From DASVSE01 sp036399715 (GTDB lineage Bacteria > Bacteroidota > Rhodothermia > Rhodothermales > Rubricoccaceae): a stretch of 12,766 nucleotides of DNA. Made by a program: the position numbers and the translations under genes. Below are positions 1 to 7,271 of this stretch, in pieces (position 1 is the first letter of the stretch; every line of letters starts with the position of its first letter). The stretch lies in assembly GCA_036399715.1 (NCBI GenBank), contig DASWMO010000013.1, positions 1-12,766 on the forward strand, written 5' to 3'. The notes under the pieces are model-generated. The model worked only from the letters and a program-made list of their open reading frames with translations, did not search any database and was not told the DNA's origin.

Positions 1-676
1 CGTCGACGGTCCAGACCTGCGGGATGCGGGCGTACGGGCTCTCGGCGCCGTAGAGCGCGAGCGCGAACTCGCGGCGGGCGATGGCACTCGGGTCGTCGTT
101 GCGGCGCGCGATGGCGGCGGCCTGCTGCGCCTTTGCGAGCGCGACCTGCCCGGCGTCGAACCGCGGCCGGACGAGCACGTCGGCGAAGAGCGGCAGGACG
201 GTGTCGAGCGTCTCGCTCAGCGACTGCATCGAGACGGTCGTCGCGTCGCGGCCGGCGCCCGCCTCGACGCTCGCGCCGACCGATTCGAGGGCGAGGTTGA
301 GCGCGTCGGGGTCGAGGGCACCCGCACCACCCGAGCGCATCGTCTCGGCCGTGATCGTCGCCAGCCCGACCTGTGCGGCGGGGTCCTGCGCGCCCCCGGC
401 GCCGATGCGCGCGACGGCCTGCACGAGTGGCAGCGTGTGGTCCTCGGCGAGAAAGACGACGAGGCCGTTGGACAGCTCGGCGCGGCGGATGGCCGGCGGG
501 GCGACGGGCGGCAGGGCCGGAAAGACCAGCGTGCGCGCGTCGACCGCCGCCACGACTGGGGCAGCGGGCGCGTCGGACAAGCCGGGTGGGCCCGGGGCGA
601 CCAGCCCGAGCCCCGTGCAGCCGGAGAGCGCGGCGCCGAGGGCGAGCGGAGCGAGCGCAGAGAGTCGAATCGGCAT
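1..676 (-). CDS. M16-family peptidase-like lipoprotein, zinc motif lost (partial, C-terminus off the left edge)
   Basis: About 225 residues are visible, starting at the ATG whose first base is 676. The start MPIRLSALAPLALGAALSGC is a lipoprotein signal peptide with lipobox LSGC (Cys20), so the mature protein should be lipid-anchored in the envelope. From about residue 60 it follows the M16 N-terminal fold: AELSNGLVVFLAEDHTLPLV, then a GLA segment where active members carry HxxEH. Here residues 107-111 read TITAE, so both zinc histidines and the catalytic Glu are missing. Established knowledge: many bacterial M16B enzymes come as two adjacent genes, one catalytic and one inactive partner that completes the clamshell. 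The gene lies 47 bp downstream of a catalytic M16 gene on the same strand, so I infer it is that partner. The FADVLVRPRFDAGQVALAK stretch is also typical of M16. The rest lies outside the window. Confidence 0.88.
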   Translation of the reverse strand, partial: MPIRLSALAPLALGAALSGCTGLGLVAPGPPGLSDAPAAPVVAAVDARTLVFPALPPVAPPAIRRAELSNGLVVFLAEDHTLPLVQAVARIGAGGAQDPAAQVGLATITAETMRSGGAGALDPDALNLALESVGASVEAGAGRDATTVSMQSLSETLDTVLPLFADVLVRPRFDAGQVALAKAQQAAAIARRNDDPSAIARREFALALYGAESPYARIPQVWTVD

Positions 677-723
677 CGGGACGTTCAGGTGGAGGAGAAA
701 CCAGGCGCGGCGGGCGGTGCGGA

Positions 724-2226
724 TCAGCCGCCCGTGCGGAGCGTCGCGACGGTCCGGTTGGCGCGCGTGAACGTGGCTGCGGCGACGCGTCGGACATCGT
801 CGGCCGTGACGGCGTCGAGGGCGTCGATGTCGCGGAAGAGGGAGCGCCAGTCGCCGCCGAGCGCTTCGGCTTCGGCGAGGGCACTTGCGAGGCCGTCGTT
901 GTCGGTGAGGGCGGCGACGAGGCCGGCGCGGGCGCGCGTCTTGGCGCGCGTCAGTTCCTCGTCGGTCACGCCATCGGTCGCGACGCGGTCGAGCTGAGCC
1001 GTCACATCGGCTTCGAGCGAGTCGGGGTCGACGCCCGGGGAGGGGACGGCGATGACGACGAACAGGCCGGGGTACTTCTCGCCCGGGAACGCCTCGTAGA
1101 CGCCCGTCCCGGCGGCGCGCTGCGTCTCGACGAGGCCGCGGTAGAAGCGGCTCGTGCGGCCGGCGTCGAGCACGTCCGCGAGGACGGTATAGACGGCTGC
1201 GTCCGGGTGCGTGCCGGCGGGGCGGTGGTAGCCCATCAGGAGGTAGGGCTGCGCGCGGTCGAGGAGCGTTACGCGGCGCTCGCCGAGCTGGACCGGCTCG
1301 ACGGTCGGGATGCGCGCGGGCGTCGGGCCCCTCGGGACGGACCCGAAGTAGAGCGTCGCGAGGCGCTGCATCTCCGCCACGTCGACGTCGCCGACGATGG
1401 CGACGGTGAGGTTGGAGACGCTGTAGTGGGCGTCGAAGAAGGCCTGCGCCTCGGCGCGCGAGAGCGCCTGGAGGTCCGAGATGTAGCCGATGGTCGGGCG
1501 GCCGTACGGGTGCGCCTTGAAGGCCGTCGTGAGAAAGTCCTCGAAGAGACGGCCGGTCGGGCGCGAGTCCGTGCGGAGGCGGCGCTCCTCGATCACGACG
1601 TCGCGCTCCTGGTAGAACTCGCGGAGGACGGGGCGGACGAAGCGGTCGGCCTCGGTCGCGAACCACAGCTCGGCCTTGTTGGCGGGGAGCGAGTAGAAGT
1701 AGCCCGTCTGGTCGGCCGATGTGAAGGCGTTGACCCCGACGGCGCCCGAGGCGTCGAGGAGACGGTCGAAGGCGGCGTCGTCGACGTACTGCGCGGCGGA
1801 GTCGCGGGCGGCGGCGAATGCGGCGTCGAGTGCCGTCACGTCGGGTTCGGTTCCGGACGGGGCGGCGTCGCGGGCCTGTCGGAGGCGGGCGAAGGCGGCG
1901 TCCTCGGCTTGCATCGCAGCGAGCTCGGCCGGGAGGTCGGTCGTGCCGAGGCTCGTGGTGCCCTTGAAGGCCATGTGCTCGAACATGTGGGCCACGCCCG
2001 ACTGTCCGATGGGCTCGTCGACGGACCCCACGTCGGCGTAGGTAAAGAACGAGACGACGGGCGCGTCGCGGCGCGGGACGACGAGGAACGTCATGCCGTT
2101 GGGCAGCTCGAACCGCGTCACGAGGGTGTCGAAGCGGGCGAGGAGCGTCTGAGCGCCGGCGGCCGGCGCGAGGGCGCCTGCGAGGAGCACGAAGAGGGCC
2201 GTTCGGCGGAGCATTCGGTGGGGCAT
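724..2226 (-). CDS. M16-family zinc metallopeptidase, secreted, catalytic member of the pair
   Basis: A 500-residue insulinase/pitrilysin-type peptidase. Residues from this start: signal peptide about 1-26 (ending APAAGAQ), N-terminal M16 domain from about 35, inverted zinc motif HMFEH at 80-84 (His80 and His84 ligands, Glu83 catalytic), and a probable third ligand Glu186 in KAELWFATEADR. HxxEH to this Glu is about 102 residues against about 76 usually. An Ala/Asp/Arg-rich helical insert at roughly 104-158 explains the difference. The C-terminal half has the QPYLLMGYHRP and LADVLDAGRTSRFYR segments of the second M16 domain. Such proteins degrade peptides in the periplasm, but the substrate is unknown. 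Starts at 2226 or 2214 (MLRRTALFVLL) both give a good signal peptide. An upstream start at 2274 would translate through the inverted repeat and is unlikely. The next gene is the inactive M16 partner, 47 bp on. Confidence 0.93.
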   Translation of the reverse strand: MPHRMLRRTALFVLLAGALAPAAGAQTLLARFDTLVTRFELPNGMTFLVVPRRDAPVVSFFTYADVGSVDEPIGQSGVAHMFEHMAFKGTTSLGTTDLPAELAAMQAEDAAFARLRQARDAAPSGTEPDVTALDAAFAAARDSAAQYVDDAAFDRLLDASGAVGVNAFTSADQTGYFYSLPANKAELWFATEADRFVRPVLREFYQERDVVIEERRLRTDSRPTGRLFEDFLTTAFKAHPYGRPTIGYISDLQALSRAEAQAFFDAHYSVSNLTVAIVGDVDVAEMQRLATLYFGSVPRGPTPARIPTVEPVQLGERRVTLLDRAQPYLLMGYHRPAGTHPDAAVYTVLADVLDAGRTSRFYRGLVETQRAAGTGVYEAFPGEKYPGLFVVIAVPSPGVDPDSLEADVTAQLDRVATDGVTDEELTRAKTRARAGLVAALTDNDGLASALAEAEALGGDWRSLFRDIDALDAVTADDVRRVAAATFTRANRTVATLRTGG

Positions 2227-2256
2227 CGGGGCGGGCGGCGGACGCCCCAAACCTAC

Positions 2257-2301
2257 GCGCCGCCCCGCCGGCACAGTGCGGCGGGGCGGCGCACTGTGCC
2301 G
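2257..2301. repeat. Two overlapping, mutually exclusive inverted repeats before the M16 gene
   Basis: A 14-bp perfect inverted repeat (2257-2270 GCGCCGCCCCGCCG with 2279-2292, 8-nt loop) overlaps a 12-bp perfect one (2269-2280 CGGCACAGTGCG with 2290-2301, 9-nt loop). The right arm of one shares bases with both arms of the other, so a transcript can form only one at a time. It lies in the 93-bp gap between the lipoprotein and M16 genes. No T-run follows on either strand, so it is not a standard intrinsic terminator. It could be an attenuator-like switch, an RNA-stability hairpin or a protein-binding palindrome. Confidence 0.75.
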
Positions 2302-2319
2302 TCAGAACGGGCTAGACGG

Positions 2320-3306
2320 TTACGGCTGGCGGTCGGCGTGCATCTCGGCGAGCAGGGCCGTCGGGAGGAAGGCCTCGACGGTCACGCCGCCGGTCACCTC
2401 GTCGACCTCGACGGCGTCGAGGGCGCTGAGAAAGCTCGGCTCGTCGGCCGCACCGACGCGGGCGGCCGAGACGCCGCCGCGGAGGACGTCGGCGAGGTCC
2501 GCGGGCTGCGTGGACTGGACGAAGGCGCGGACAGGCACGCCGTCGCGGCCGAAGTCCATCGAGACCGCGACGCCCTCGGAGAGACGCGCCGCGAGCGCGG
2601 CTGGGTTGTCGTCGCCTGTGGGAGCGTCGGCGGTGTCGAGGTGGCGGGCGACGAACCAGGCGCCGTCCGGGAAGGCGACGCGGTCGAGGAGCGCCTGGAG
2701 GTCGGCCGAGGGGGCCGAGCCGGACCCGCCGATGCGGGCGAGCATCTGGCGGACGGTCGCCTCGTCGCCCGCGAGGACCATTTGGTCGTTGGGGAACGCG
2801 ACGCCCATCGTCTCGCCGTCTTCAGTCGAGAGGTACATCGCAACGCCGTCGACGTCGGTCGTTGTGAGCGGGTGCTCGGTCTGCGTCGCGAGAAAGCGCT
2901 CGACGCGCTCGCGCGAGAAGCGGCCGTAGCCGACGAAGGCGGCGCGGCCGGCCGTGGCGGACTGCGCGCCGGCCGGGGCGGCGAGGTAGACGCGGTCGAG
3001 GTCGCGGCCGGGGTCGAAGCCGGTCTGGCGGACGAAGGCGTCGAACTCGGCCGAGCCGCCGGGCGAGAGCATCTGGAGGCCCGCGCCGCCGGTGACCGCC
3101 GAGAGGGCGTCCGACTGACGCGCCGCCGCGAGGTCCATCATGCCGACGACGTCGGCGTCGGGTGGGAGGACGGCGAGGGCCTCGGTCGTCTGGAGCGAGG
3201 CGCCGACGCCAGGCGCGGCGACAGAGTTCTCGCAGCCCGACGCGGCGAGAGAGGCGACGCCGACCGCGACCGCGGTGAGGGCGCCAGGGGAGAGAAAGCG
3301 GAACAT
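2320..3306 (-). CDS. Lipoprotein of unknown function
   Basis: A 328-residue protein starting MFRFLSPGALTAVAVGVASL with lipobox AASGC (Cys25), so a lipid-anchored envelope protein. I do not recognise a named family. The mature part opens with EALAVLPPDADVVGMMDLAA and contains RAAFVGYGRFSRERVERFLA, VAMYLSTEDGETMGVAFP and MVLAGDEATVRQMLARIGG. This pattern of 'is it better than a threshold, then get an accuracy-like value' resembles repeat-type, DUF3352-like lipoproteins, but that likeness is weak. It has no transmembrane segment after the signal peptide and no catalytic motif I can name. It sits 23 bp downstream of the ABC permease gene and upstream of the M16 pair, all on one strand, so it may belong to an envelope-related operon. 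The longer reading frame that runs further upstream is only read-through of the permease gene in another frame. Confidence 0.8.
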   Translation of the reverse strand: MFRFLSPGALTAVAVGVASLAASGCENSVAAPGVGASLQTTEALAVLPPDADVVGMMDLAAARQSDALSAVTGGAGLQMLSPGGSAEFDAFVRQTGFDPGRDLDRVYLAAPAGAQSATAGRAAFVGYGRFSRERVERFLATQTEHPLTTTDVDGVAMYLSTEDGETMGVAFPNDQMVLAGDEATVRQMLARIGGSGSAPSADLQALLDRVAFPDGAWFVARHLDTADAPTGDDNPAALAARLSEGVAVSMDFGRDGVPVRAFVQSTQPADLADVLRGGVSAARVGAADEPSFLSALDAVEVDEVTGGVTVEAFLPTALLAEMHADRQP

Positions 3307-3329
3307 CGGCGGGGCGGAAGGGCGGGGCG

Positions 3330-4442
3330 TCACGCGTCCCGGCGGTGGAAGAGGGCGAAGGCGGCGGCGTAGCAGACGGCCCCGAACAGGAGCGACGTCA
3401 GGAGCGGCACGGTGTCGGCTACGAGGCTCGGCGGTCCGGGTTGCGCCCCGTCTGCCTCGTCGGTTTCTGCCTCGTCCGGCTCTGCCTCGTCGTCGGTCTC
3501 GCCGGTGAGCGTCGCGAGGCCCGCGCCGGCCGCGAGGTGCGGCACCAGATTGGCCCCGACGGTCGCGAAGCGCGGCAGGACGGCCCCGAGGCCGGACACG
3601 ACCGGGCGGACGGTCGCGTTGACGGCGAGCGGCAGGCCGGGGATCGCGAGCACGAGCGTCGTAAAGACGAGCCCGAGCGTCACGACGAGCGCGAGCGGCC
3701 CCGACCCGCTCCACACGCTCGCGAGCGTCACGACGCCGTAGAGGACGGCGAACATCGCCCACACGGCCGGGATGGCGAGCAGGAAGCGCGGGTTCCAGAA
3801 GCCCGTCTTGACAGCCATCACGATCCACACGGCGCCGAGGAGGTACGTCAGCAGGGCCAGCGTGACCACGCCGACGCCCGCGAGGCGCCCGGCGAGGACG
3901 GCGCTCCGCGAGAGCGGCTTGGACAGCAGCAGGTCCGCCTGCCCCGGCTCGACGAGGCCCGCGACGAGGCCGCCGGTCGCGAAGAGGCACAGCAGGATGC
4001 CCACCCAGTATGCCGCGCCGGAGGCGAACGCCTGGGCGCCGAAGACGAGGGCCTGGAGCGGGTTGAGGCTGTCCAGCGACCCGGGCATCGGTTCGGGGCC
4101 GTCGTCGCCAGACGCACCGACCGCCGCGGTCCCGGCCGAGACGCCCGAGTCCGCCGTCGCGACGCGCGAATCGACCGCGAGCGAGTCGGGTACCGAGGCG
4201 GCAGAGTCGCCGGCCGCCTTGATGGCTGCCTTGAGGGACGCCTCGGCGTCGAGCGAGTCGGTCGCGGCCTCGTCCCGGATGGTCTCGCCGAAGAGGCGCG
4301 CCCCGGCGAGCGACCCGTCGACGACGTCGAGCTGGAGCGCGAGCGAGAGCGTGAGCCAGACGGCCGTCGCGACGACGAACAGGCCGACGATGACCTTGCG
4401 CGCGCGCAACTCGCGGAGCGTGAGGAGGAGCAGTCCGGTCAT
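3330..4442 (-). CDS. ABC-2 type transporter permease
   Basis: A 370-residue integral membrane protein. TM1 lies at about 17-37. A roughly 85-residue Ala/Ser/Asp-rich, probably extracytoplasmic loop follows (about 40-125, with DSLDAEASLKAAIKAAGDSA). Then come five or six further hydrophobic segments, around 132-165, 183-210, 221-242, 248-270 and 343-365. LLLSKPLSRSAVLAGRLAGV (171-190) is the cytoplasmic signature of NosY/ABC-2 permeases. An acidic Asp/Glu stretch at 314-331 precedes the last TM. The start ATG overlaps the stop of the ATPase gene by four bases (ATGA), which indicates translational coupling and a two-subunit exporter. ABC-2 systems of this type often act on membranes, lipids or Cu sites (NosFY), but nothing here fixes the substrate. 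The longer frame starting upstream is ATPase-gene sequence in another frame. Confidence 0.9.
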   Translation of the reverse strand: MTGLLLLTLRELRARKVIVGLFVVATAVWLTLSLALQLDVVDGSLAGARLFGETIRDEAATDSLDAEASLKAAIKAAGDSAASVPDSLAVDSRVATADSGVSAGTAAVGASGDDGPEPMPGSLDSLNPLQALVFGAQAFASGAAYWVGILLCLFATGGLVAGLVEPGQADLLLSKPLSRSAVLAGRLAGVGVVTLALLTYLLGAVWIVMAVKTGFWNPRFLLAIPAVWAMFAVLYGVVTLASVWSGSGPLALVVTLGLVFTTLVLAIPGLPLAVNATVRPVVSGLGAVLPRFATVGANLVPHLAAGAGLATLTGETDDEAEPDEAETDEADGAQPGPPSLVADTVPLLTSLLFGAVCYAAAFALFHRRDA

Positions 4443-5425
4443 CGGGCAGGCGCCTCGGCGGGCGCGGAAAAGGAGGGCGCCGCGTCGGGGTGCGTCACGA
4501 CGTCGACGAAGAGGTCTTCGAGCGACTGCCGCAGCGGCTCGACGGCGTCGACCTCGACGCCGGCCGCGCGGAGCGCGTCGAGCGCGGCGTTGAGCGAGGC
4601 GCGGTCGGGGACGGTGAGCACGCTCCGGACCAGAACTGCGTCGGCGGCCTCGGCCGGTGGCTCGGCGGGGTCCGGGTCGAGCCCGAGTCGGGCGGCGAGG
4701 TCCGAGGGCACGGGCGTCGAGCGGAGGCGCCACGCGCGGCCCTGCCGCGTCAGCGCCTCGACGGAGCCGTCGCGCACGACGCGCCCGCGGTCCAGGATCG
4801 CGACGCGCGTGCAGACGCGCTCGACCTCGCTCAGCAGGTGCGAGTTCAGAAAGACCGTCACGCCCTCGCCGCGGAGGCTCTCGATAAGGTCGCGGATCTC
4901 GCGCCGCCCGACCGGGTCGACGCCGTCGGTCGGCTCGTCGAGGAAGACGACGCGGGGGCGGTTCATGAGCGCCTGCGCGATGCCGAGGCGCTGGAGCATG
5001 CCCTTCGAGTACGTCCCGACGCGGCGGTCGGCGGCGTCACTCAGACGGACGCGGTCGAGCAGGTCCGGCGCGCGTGCGGCCCGGTCCGCGGGCGAGACTC
5101 CGTGGATGCGCGCGAGCACGTCGAGCGCCTCGCGGCCGGTGAGGAACGGCGGGAAGCGGTGGCCCTCGGGCAGAAAGCCCGTCGGGACGCGCGCCTCGGG
5201 GCGGGACACGTCCACGCCGAGAATCTCGGCCGCGCCGCCGGTCGGCTTCACGAGGCCGAGGAGGAGCTTCACGAACGTCGTCTTGCCCGCCCCGTTGGGC
5301 CCGAGCAGGCCGAACGTCTCGCCGGCCGCGACGGTCATCGTGAGCGGGTGAAGGGCGGTGACGGGCCGCTTCCCGCCGTAGGTCTTGGCGAGCGCCTCGG
5401 CGCGGACGGCGGGGGTGTCGGGCAC
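4439..5425 (-). CDS. ABC transporter ATP-binding protein (ABC-2/NosF-like)
   Basis: A 328-residue cytoplasmic nucleotide-binding subunit. Walker A is GPNGAGKTT at 42-50 (Lys48). The Q-loop position reads GFLPE, where a Glu replaces Gln, as is common in NosF-like ATPases. The signature is YSKGMLQR at 139-146, Walker B is VVFLDEP at 159-165 (Asp163, Glu164), the D-loop is GVD and the switch His is His196 in NSHLLSE. After about 235 comes a C-terminal extension with a small regulatory-like fold (VDAVEPLRQSLEDLFVDVV), usual for the ABC-2 ATPase family. It powers the permease encoded immediately downstream with a 4-bp overlap. The 165-bp gap upstream, before the fibronectin-like gene, holds a weak hairpin (5533-5545) and no promoter I can defend, so I cannot say whether transcription starts there. 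Confidence 0.95.
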   Translation of the reverse strand: MPDTPAVRAEALAKTYGGKRPVTALHPLTMTVAAGETFGLLGPNGAGKTTFVKLLLGLVKPTGGAAEILGVDVSRPEARVPTGFLPEGHRFPPFLTGREALDVLARIHGVSPADRAARAPDLLDRVRLSDAADRRVGTYSKGMLQRLGIAQALMNRPRVVFLDEPTDGVDPVGRREIRDLIESLRGEGVTVFLNSHLLSEVERVCTRVAILDRGRVVRDGSVEALTRQGRAWRLRSTPVPSDLAARLGLDPDPAEPPAEAADAVLVRSVLTVPDRASLNAALDALRAAGVEVDAVEPLRQSLEDLFVDVVTHPDAAPSFSAPAEAPAR

Positions 5426-5590
5426 GGGGCGGCGGGGGGTGAGCGGCCGGCTACGCGGTGACGCGGCGGCGGTTGCGCCTCCGAACCCCCGCCGCTCGGC
5501 AGGTCCCGCAGGATGCTCGACAACTCCCGAGGCCGGGATACCCGGACCGGGGCGGGAACGGCCGGCGGGGTTGGCCCGGCTCGTAACGCG

Positions 5591-6217
5591 CTAGGCGTAG
5601 ACGGCGGCCTCGTTGGACGGCTCGCCGCGCCGCTCGCCGCGGACGGCCTCGACGCGGTACGCCGAGCGCGCGCCCGGCACGGCGTCGCGGACCGTGAAGT
5701 CCGTCGCCGAGGCGGAGCCGACGAGGCGCCACGTGCCGCCGGCCGTGCTGCTGGCCGCGCCGAGGGCGGCCTCGAAAACCTCGTAGCGGAGGGACCCGCC
5801 GCTCGGACCGGACCAGTCCAGAAAGACCGATCCCGAGGGACGCGGGACGGCCGTGAGATCCGTGATGGCAGGCATCGCGCCCGGCCCGCCCTGCCCGACG
5901 GGCGCGCCGAGACCAGCCGCGGCGCGGAGCGCGTCCGTCATGCCGGCGTGGTTGTTGGCCTGCCGGCGGGCGGGGCGGAAGGCGTCCTCGGCGGCGTCGT
6001 GGGCCGTCTCGGCGGTCTTGATGGCGGCCCGAAACGCCTTCTCGGCCGTGGCGCGGGCGCCGAGCGCCTCGCGGAGCGTGGCCGCCCGGCCCGTGAGGTC
6101 GGCGAAGGTGTCGGGCGGGAGGCCGCCGGCGTCCTTGCCCGCGCCGCCGAGGGCGGCGACGAACGTGTCGATGGCGTCGGCGAGGCTGGCGGAGGAGCGG
6201 GGGACGGAGGTTGCCAT
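5591..6217 (-). CDS. Helical-plus-fibronectin-III-like protein of unknown function
   Basis: A 208-residue protein with no signal peptide or TM. Residues 1-100 are Ala-rich and helical with charged heptad-like stretches (RATLREALGARATAEKAFRA, IKTAETAHDAAEDAFRPARR). A Gly/Pro linker at 103-115 leads into a beta domain at about 116-208. That domain contains SGSVFLDWSGPSGGSLRYEV, TWRLVGSASATDFTVRD and a final AYRVEAVRGERRGEPSNEAAVYA, the strand order and closing SNEA-V of fibronectin type III modules. Similar small helix-plus-FN3 proteins occur in Bacteroidota and Verrucomicrobia, with no known function as far as I recall. It is the first gene of the minus-strand run. A TACATTCG element at 6244-6251 (minus strand, near the TAnnTTTG consensus) about 27 nt before the ATG could be its promoter, though I see no TTG partner. 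Confidence 0.72.
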   Translation of the reverse strand: MATSVPRSSASLADAIDTFVAALGGAGKDAGGLPPDTFADLTGRAATLREALGARATAEKAFRAAIKTAETAHDAAEDAFRPARRQANNHAGMTDALRAAAGLGAPVGQGGPGAMPAITDLTAVPRPSGSVFLDWSGPSGGSLRYEVFEAALGAASSTAGGTWRLVGSASATDFTVRDAVPGARSAYRVEAVRGERRGEPSNEAAVYA

Positions 6218-6654
6218 GGGGAGCGGAGGGAGAGAGGGTCGGGCGAATGTAGACGGCCCGATCTCCCCGAACCGCAGGACGTGTGCCGGCCGAACGCCGT
6301 CCCCGGGGTGGGTCCGACGCTCCGCGCTCCGGGACCGACGGTCCGGGGATCGGGAACGGCGCTCCGCGCTCCATGGACGGGCGTCCGCGGTGCGCGGACG
6401 GGGCTCCGCGGCTCAGGGACGGGGCTCCGAGCGTCGCGGACGGTCGTCCCTAGTCCGGGAACGTGGCGACGTGTGGCGCGGACGGGTGAGCGCAGGTCCA
6501 GAGAAAGGGATGCGGATTACTTTCCGCTCGCGTTCGGGCGCTCCTCGCCCGTTATGTGGCGTCCCCGCCGCTCAAGTAGTAGTTCTGCCGCAACTCCCCT
6601 CGTCGCCAGCAGTAAGGATCAACCTCCTTGCCCCAAGCCCACAGGGCGGCTCCT
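6218..6654. other. Divergent intergenic region, 437 bp
   Basis: It separates the minus-strand fibronectin-like gene from the plus-strand PH-domain gene, so it must hold both promoters. Most of its left and middle part is the 21-bp repeat array described separately. To the right are a short hairpin CGGGCG-CTCCT-CGCCCG (6535-6551), a GCGGA/TCCGC dyad (6512-6527) and a GTTATGT at 6551-6557 that faintly resembles an integron R' box but lacks partner boxes. Open reading frames crossing the region have no start, composition or similarity that supports a gene. Confidence 0.6.
6310..6498. repeat. Nine degenerate 21-bp tandem units
   Basis: Units start at 6310, 6331, 6352, 6373, 6394, 6415, 6436, 6457 and 6478 with no slippage. 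The core shared by units 1-7 is roughly G-G-A-C-G-G-N-G-C/G-T-C-C at unit positions 3-14, followed by GCG-like sequence and a closing CTCC/GTCC. Units 4 and 7 hold exact GGACG-N2-CGTCC dyads, and unit 2 holds GGACCG-A-CGGTCC. Units 8 and 9 are strongly diverged but keep the phase. A tenth, weaker unit may precede at 6289. Twenty-one bases is two helical turns, so the dyads face the same side of the DNA. Confidence 0.75.
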
Positions 6655-7122
6655 ATGCCTCAGCACTTTGCCGCACCGTGGAGCCTGAAGCTCAAGCTTC
6701 TGACGGTCGCCTTCGGAGGATTCTTGCTTTACGTGGCGACGCAGACCGACCCGATTGGCTCTGCCGCCATCGTGGGCGTGCTGGTGCTCTGCGCGGCGCT
6801 GTCCGTGCGAGGGTACAGCGTCATCGGAGGCCAGCTTCTCGTTCACCGGCTCGGCTGGGCCAGCCGGTTCGACCTCGGCATCATTACAAGCGCCGACTAC
6901 TCTCCCGGTGCCACGCTCGGGTCCGTGCGGACGTTTGGCATCGGCGGCCTCTTCGGGTTCGTCGGGCACTTCCGAAATGCGTTTCTGGGTCCGTACCGGG
7001 CCTACGCGACGGACCCAGCCAACGCTGTGGTGTTGCGCCTCGGCCACGACGTTGTCGTCGTGACGCCGGAGCGTCCTGCGGAGTTCGTCGCAGCCATTGA
7101 GGCCTCGCAGTCCCGGATGTAG
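6655..7122 (+). CDS. Two-TM membrane protein with bacterial PH-like domain
   Basis: A 155-residue protein with two hydrophobic segments (about 13-29 and 33-51) followed by a soluble domain from about 53. The stretch SVRTFGIGGLFGFVGHFRNA then FLGPYRAYATDPANAVVLRL is, by family knowledge, the hallmark of the bacterial pleckstrin-homology family (bPH_5 type, PF10882). VVVVTPERPAEFVAAIEA forms the last strand and helix. Function is unknown; such domains are usually membrane-associated. I chose the ATG at 6655; a TTG start nine codons upstream is possible but adds no conserved sequence. Base composition (63-67% GC in three sampled lines) is lower than in rimP or the start of the FG-GAP gene (73-77%). 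An attC-like site begins 25 bp after the stop, so the gene may be the payload of an integron cassette, although its left boundary is not recognisable. Confidence 0.85.
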   Translation: MPQHFAAPWSLKLKLLTVAFGGFLLYVATQTDPIGSAAIVGVLVLCAALSVRGYSVIGGQLLVHRLGWASRFDLGIITSADYSPGATLGSVRTFGIGGLFGFVGHFRNAFLGPYRAYATDPANAVVLRLGHDVVVVTPERPAEFVAAIEASQSRM

Positions 7123-7147
7123 CGGTTTGTGCGCTGGCCCCGTTGCG

Positions 7148-7271
7148 GCAGAACCCGCGTCTGCAGCGGACAGCACGGCCGGCCTCGTTGCTCGGCCCAG
7201 GGTCGGCGTCCACTTTGCCTCGGTGAACCTTGGCGGTGTTCGTGCTGCCGCTGAGCCGCTACATGTTAGGC
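7148..7271 (+). other. attC-like integron recombination site 1
   Basis: Boxes in order: R'' GCAGAAC (7148-7154), 9-nt spacer, L'' CAGCGG-A-CAGCACG (7164-7177), a 63-nt central part, L' CGTGCTGCCGCTG (7241-7253), 11-nt spacer, R' GTTAGGC (7265-7271). L'' and L' pair perfectly over 13 bp except for one extra A at 7170, which is what attC sites show as an extrahelical base. R' fits the core consensus GTTRRRY exactly. R'' keeps AAC but departs from RYYY. The cut point would be between 7265 and 7266. It lies directly downstream of the PH-domain gene. Confidence 0.8.

Noticed and set aside
373..3372. A 999-codon open frame on the plus strand
   Set aside because: It is antisense to the M16 genes and the lipoprotein gene, is rich in Arg/Gly/Glu/Ala as expected of high-GC shadow frames, and has no recognisable domain or signal.
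5533..5545. CCGGG-ATA-CCCGG hairpin as terminator of the fibronectin-like gene
   Set aside because: The stem is only 5 bp and no T-run follows on the minus strand; such GC stems are frequent by chance at this composition.
6310..6498. CRISPR array
   Set aside because: Units are contiguous 21-mers without unique spacers, and no cas genes are present.
6451..6557. A third attC-like site ending at GTTATGT (6551)
   Set aside because: With the 11-nt and 76-nt spacings of the two good sites, the expected L' and L'' segments do not pair, and the R' box departs from consensus.
5513..6688. A plus-strand frame with a seven-residue repeat
   Set aside because: The seven-residue period simply reflects the 21-bp DNA repeat; the frame runs antisense to the fibronectin-like gene and has no supporting domain.
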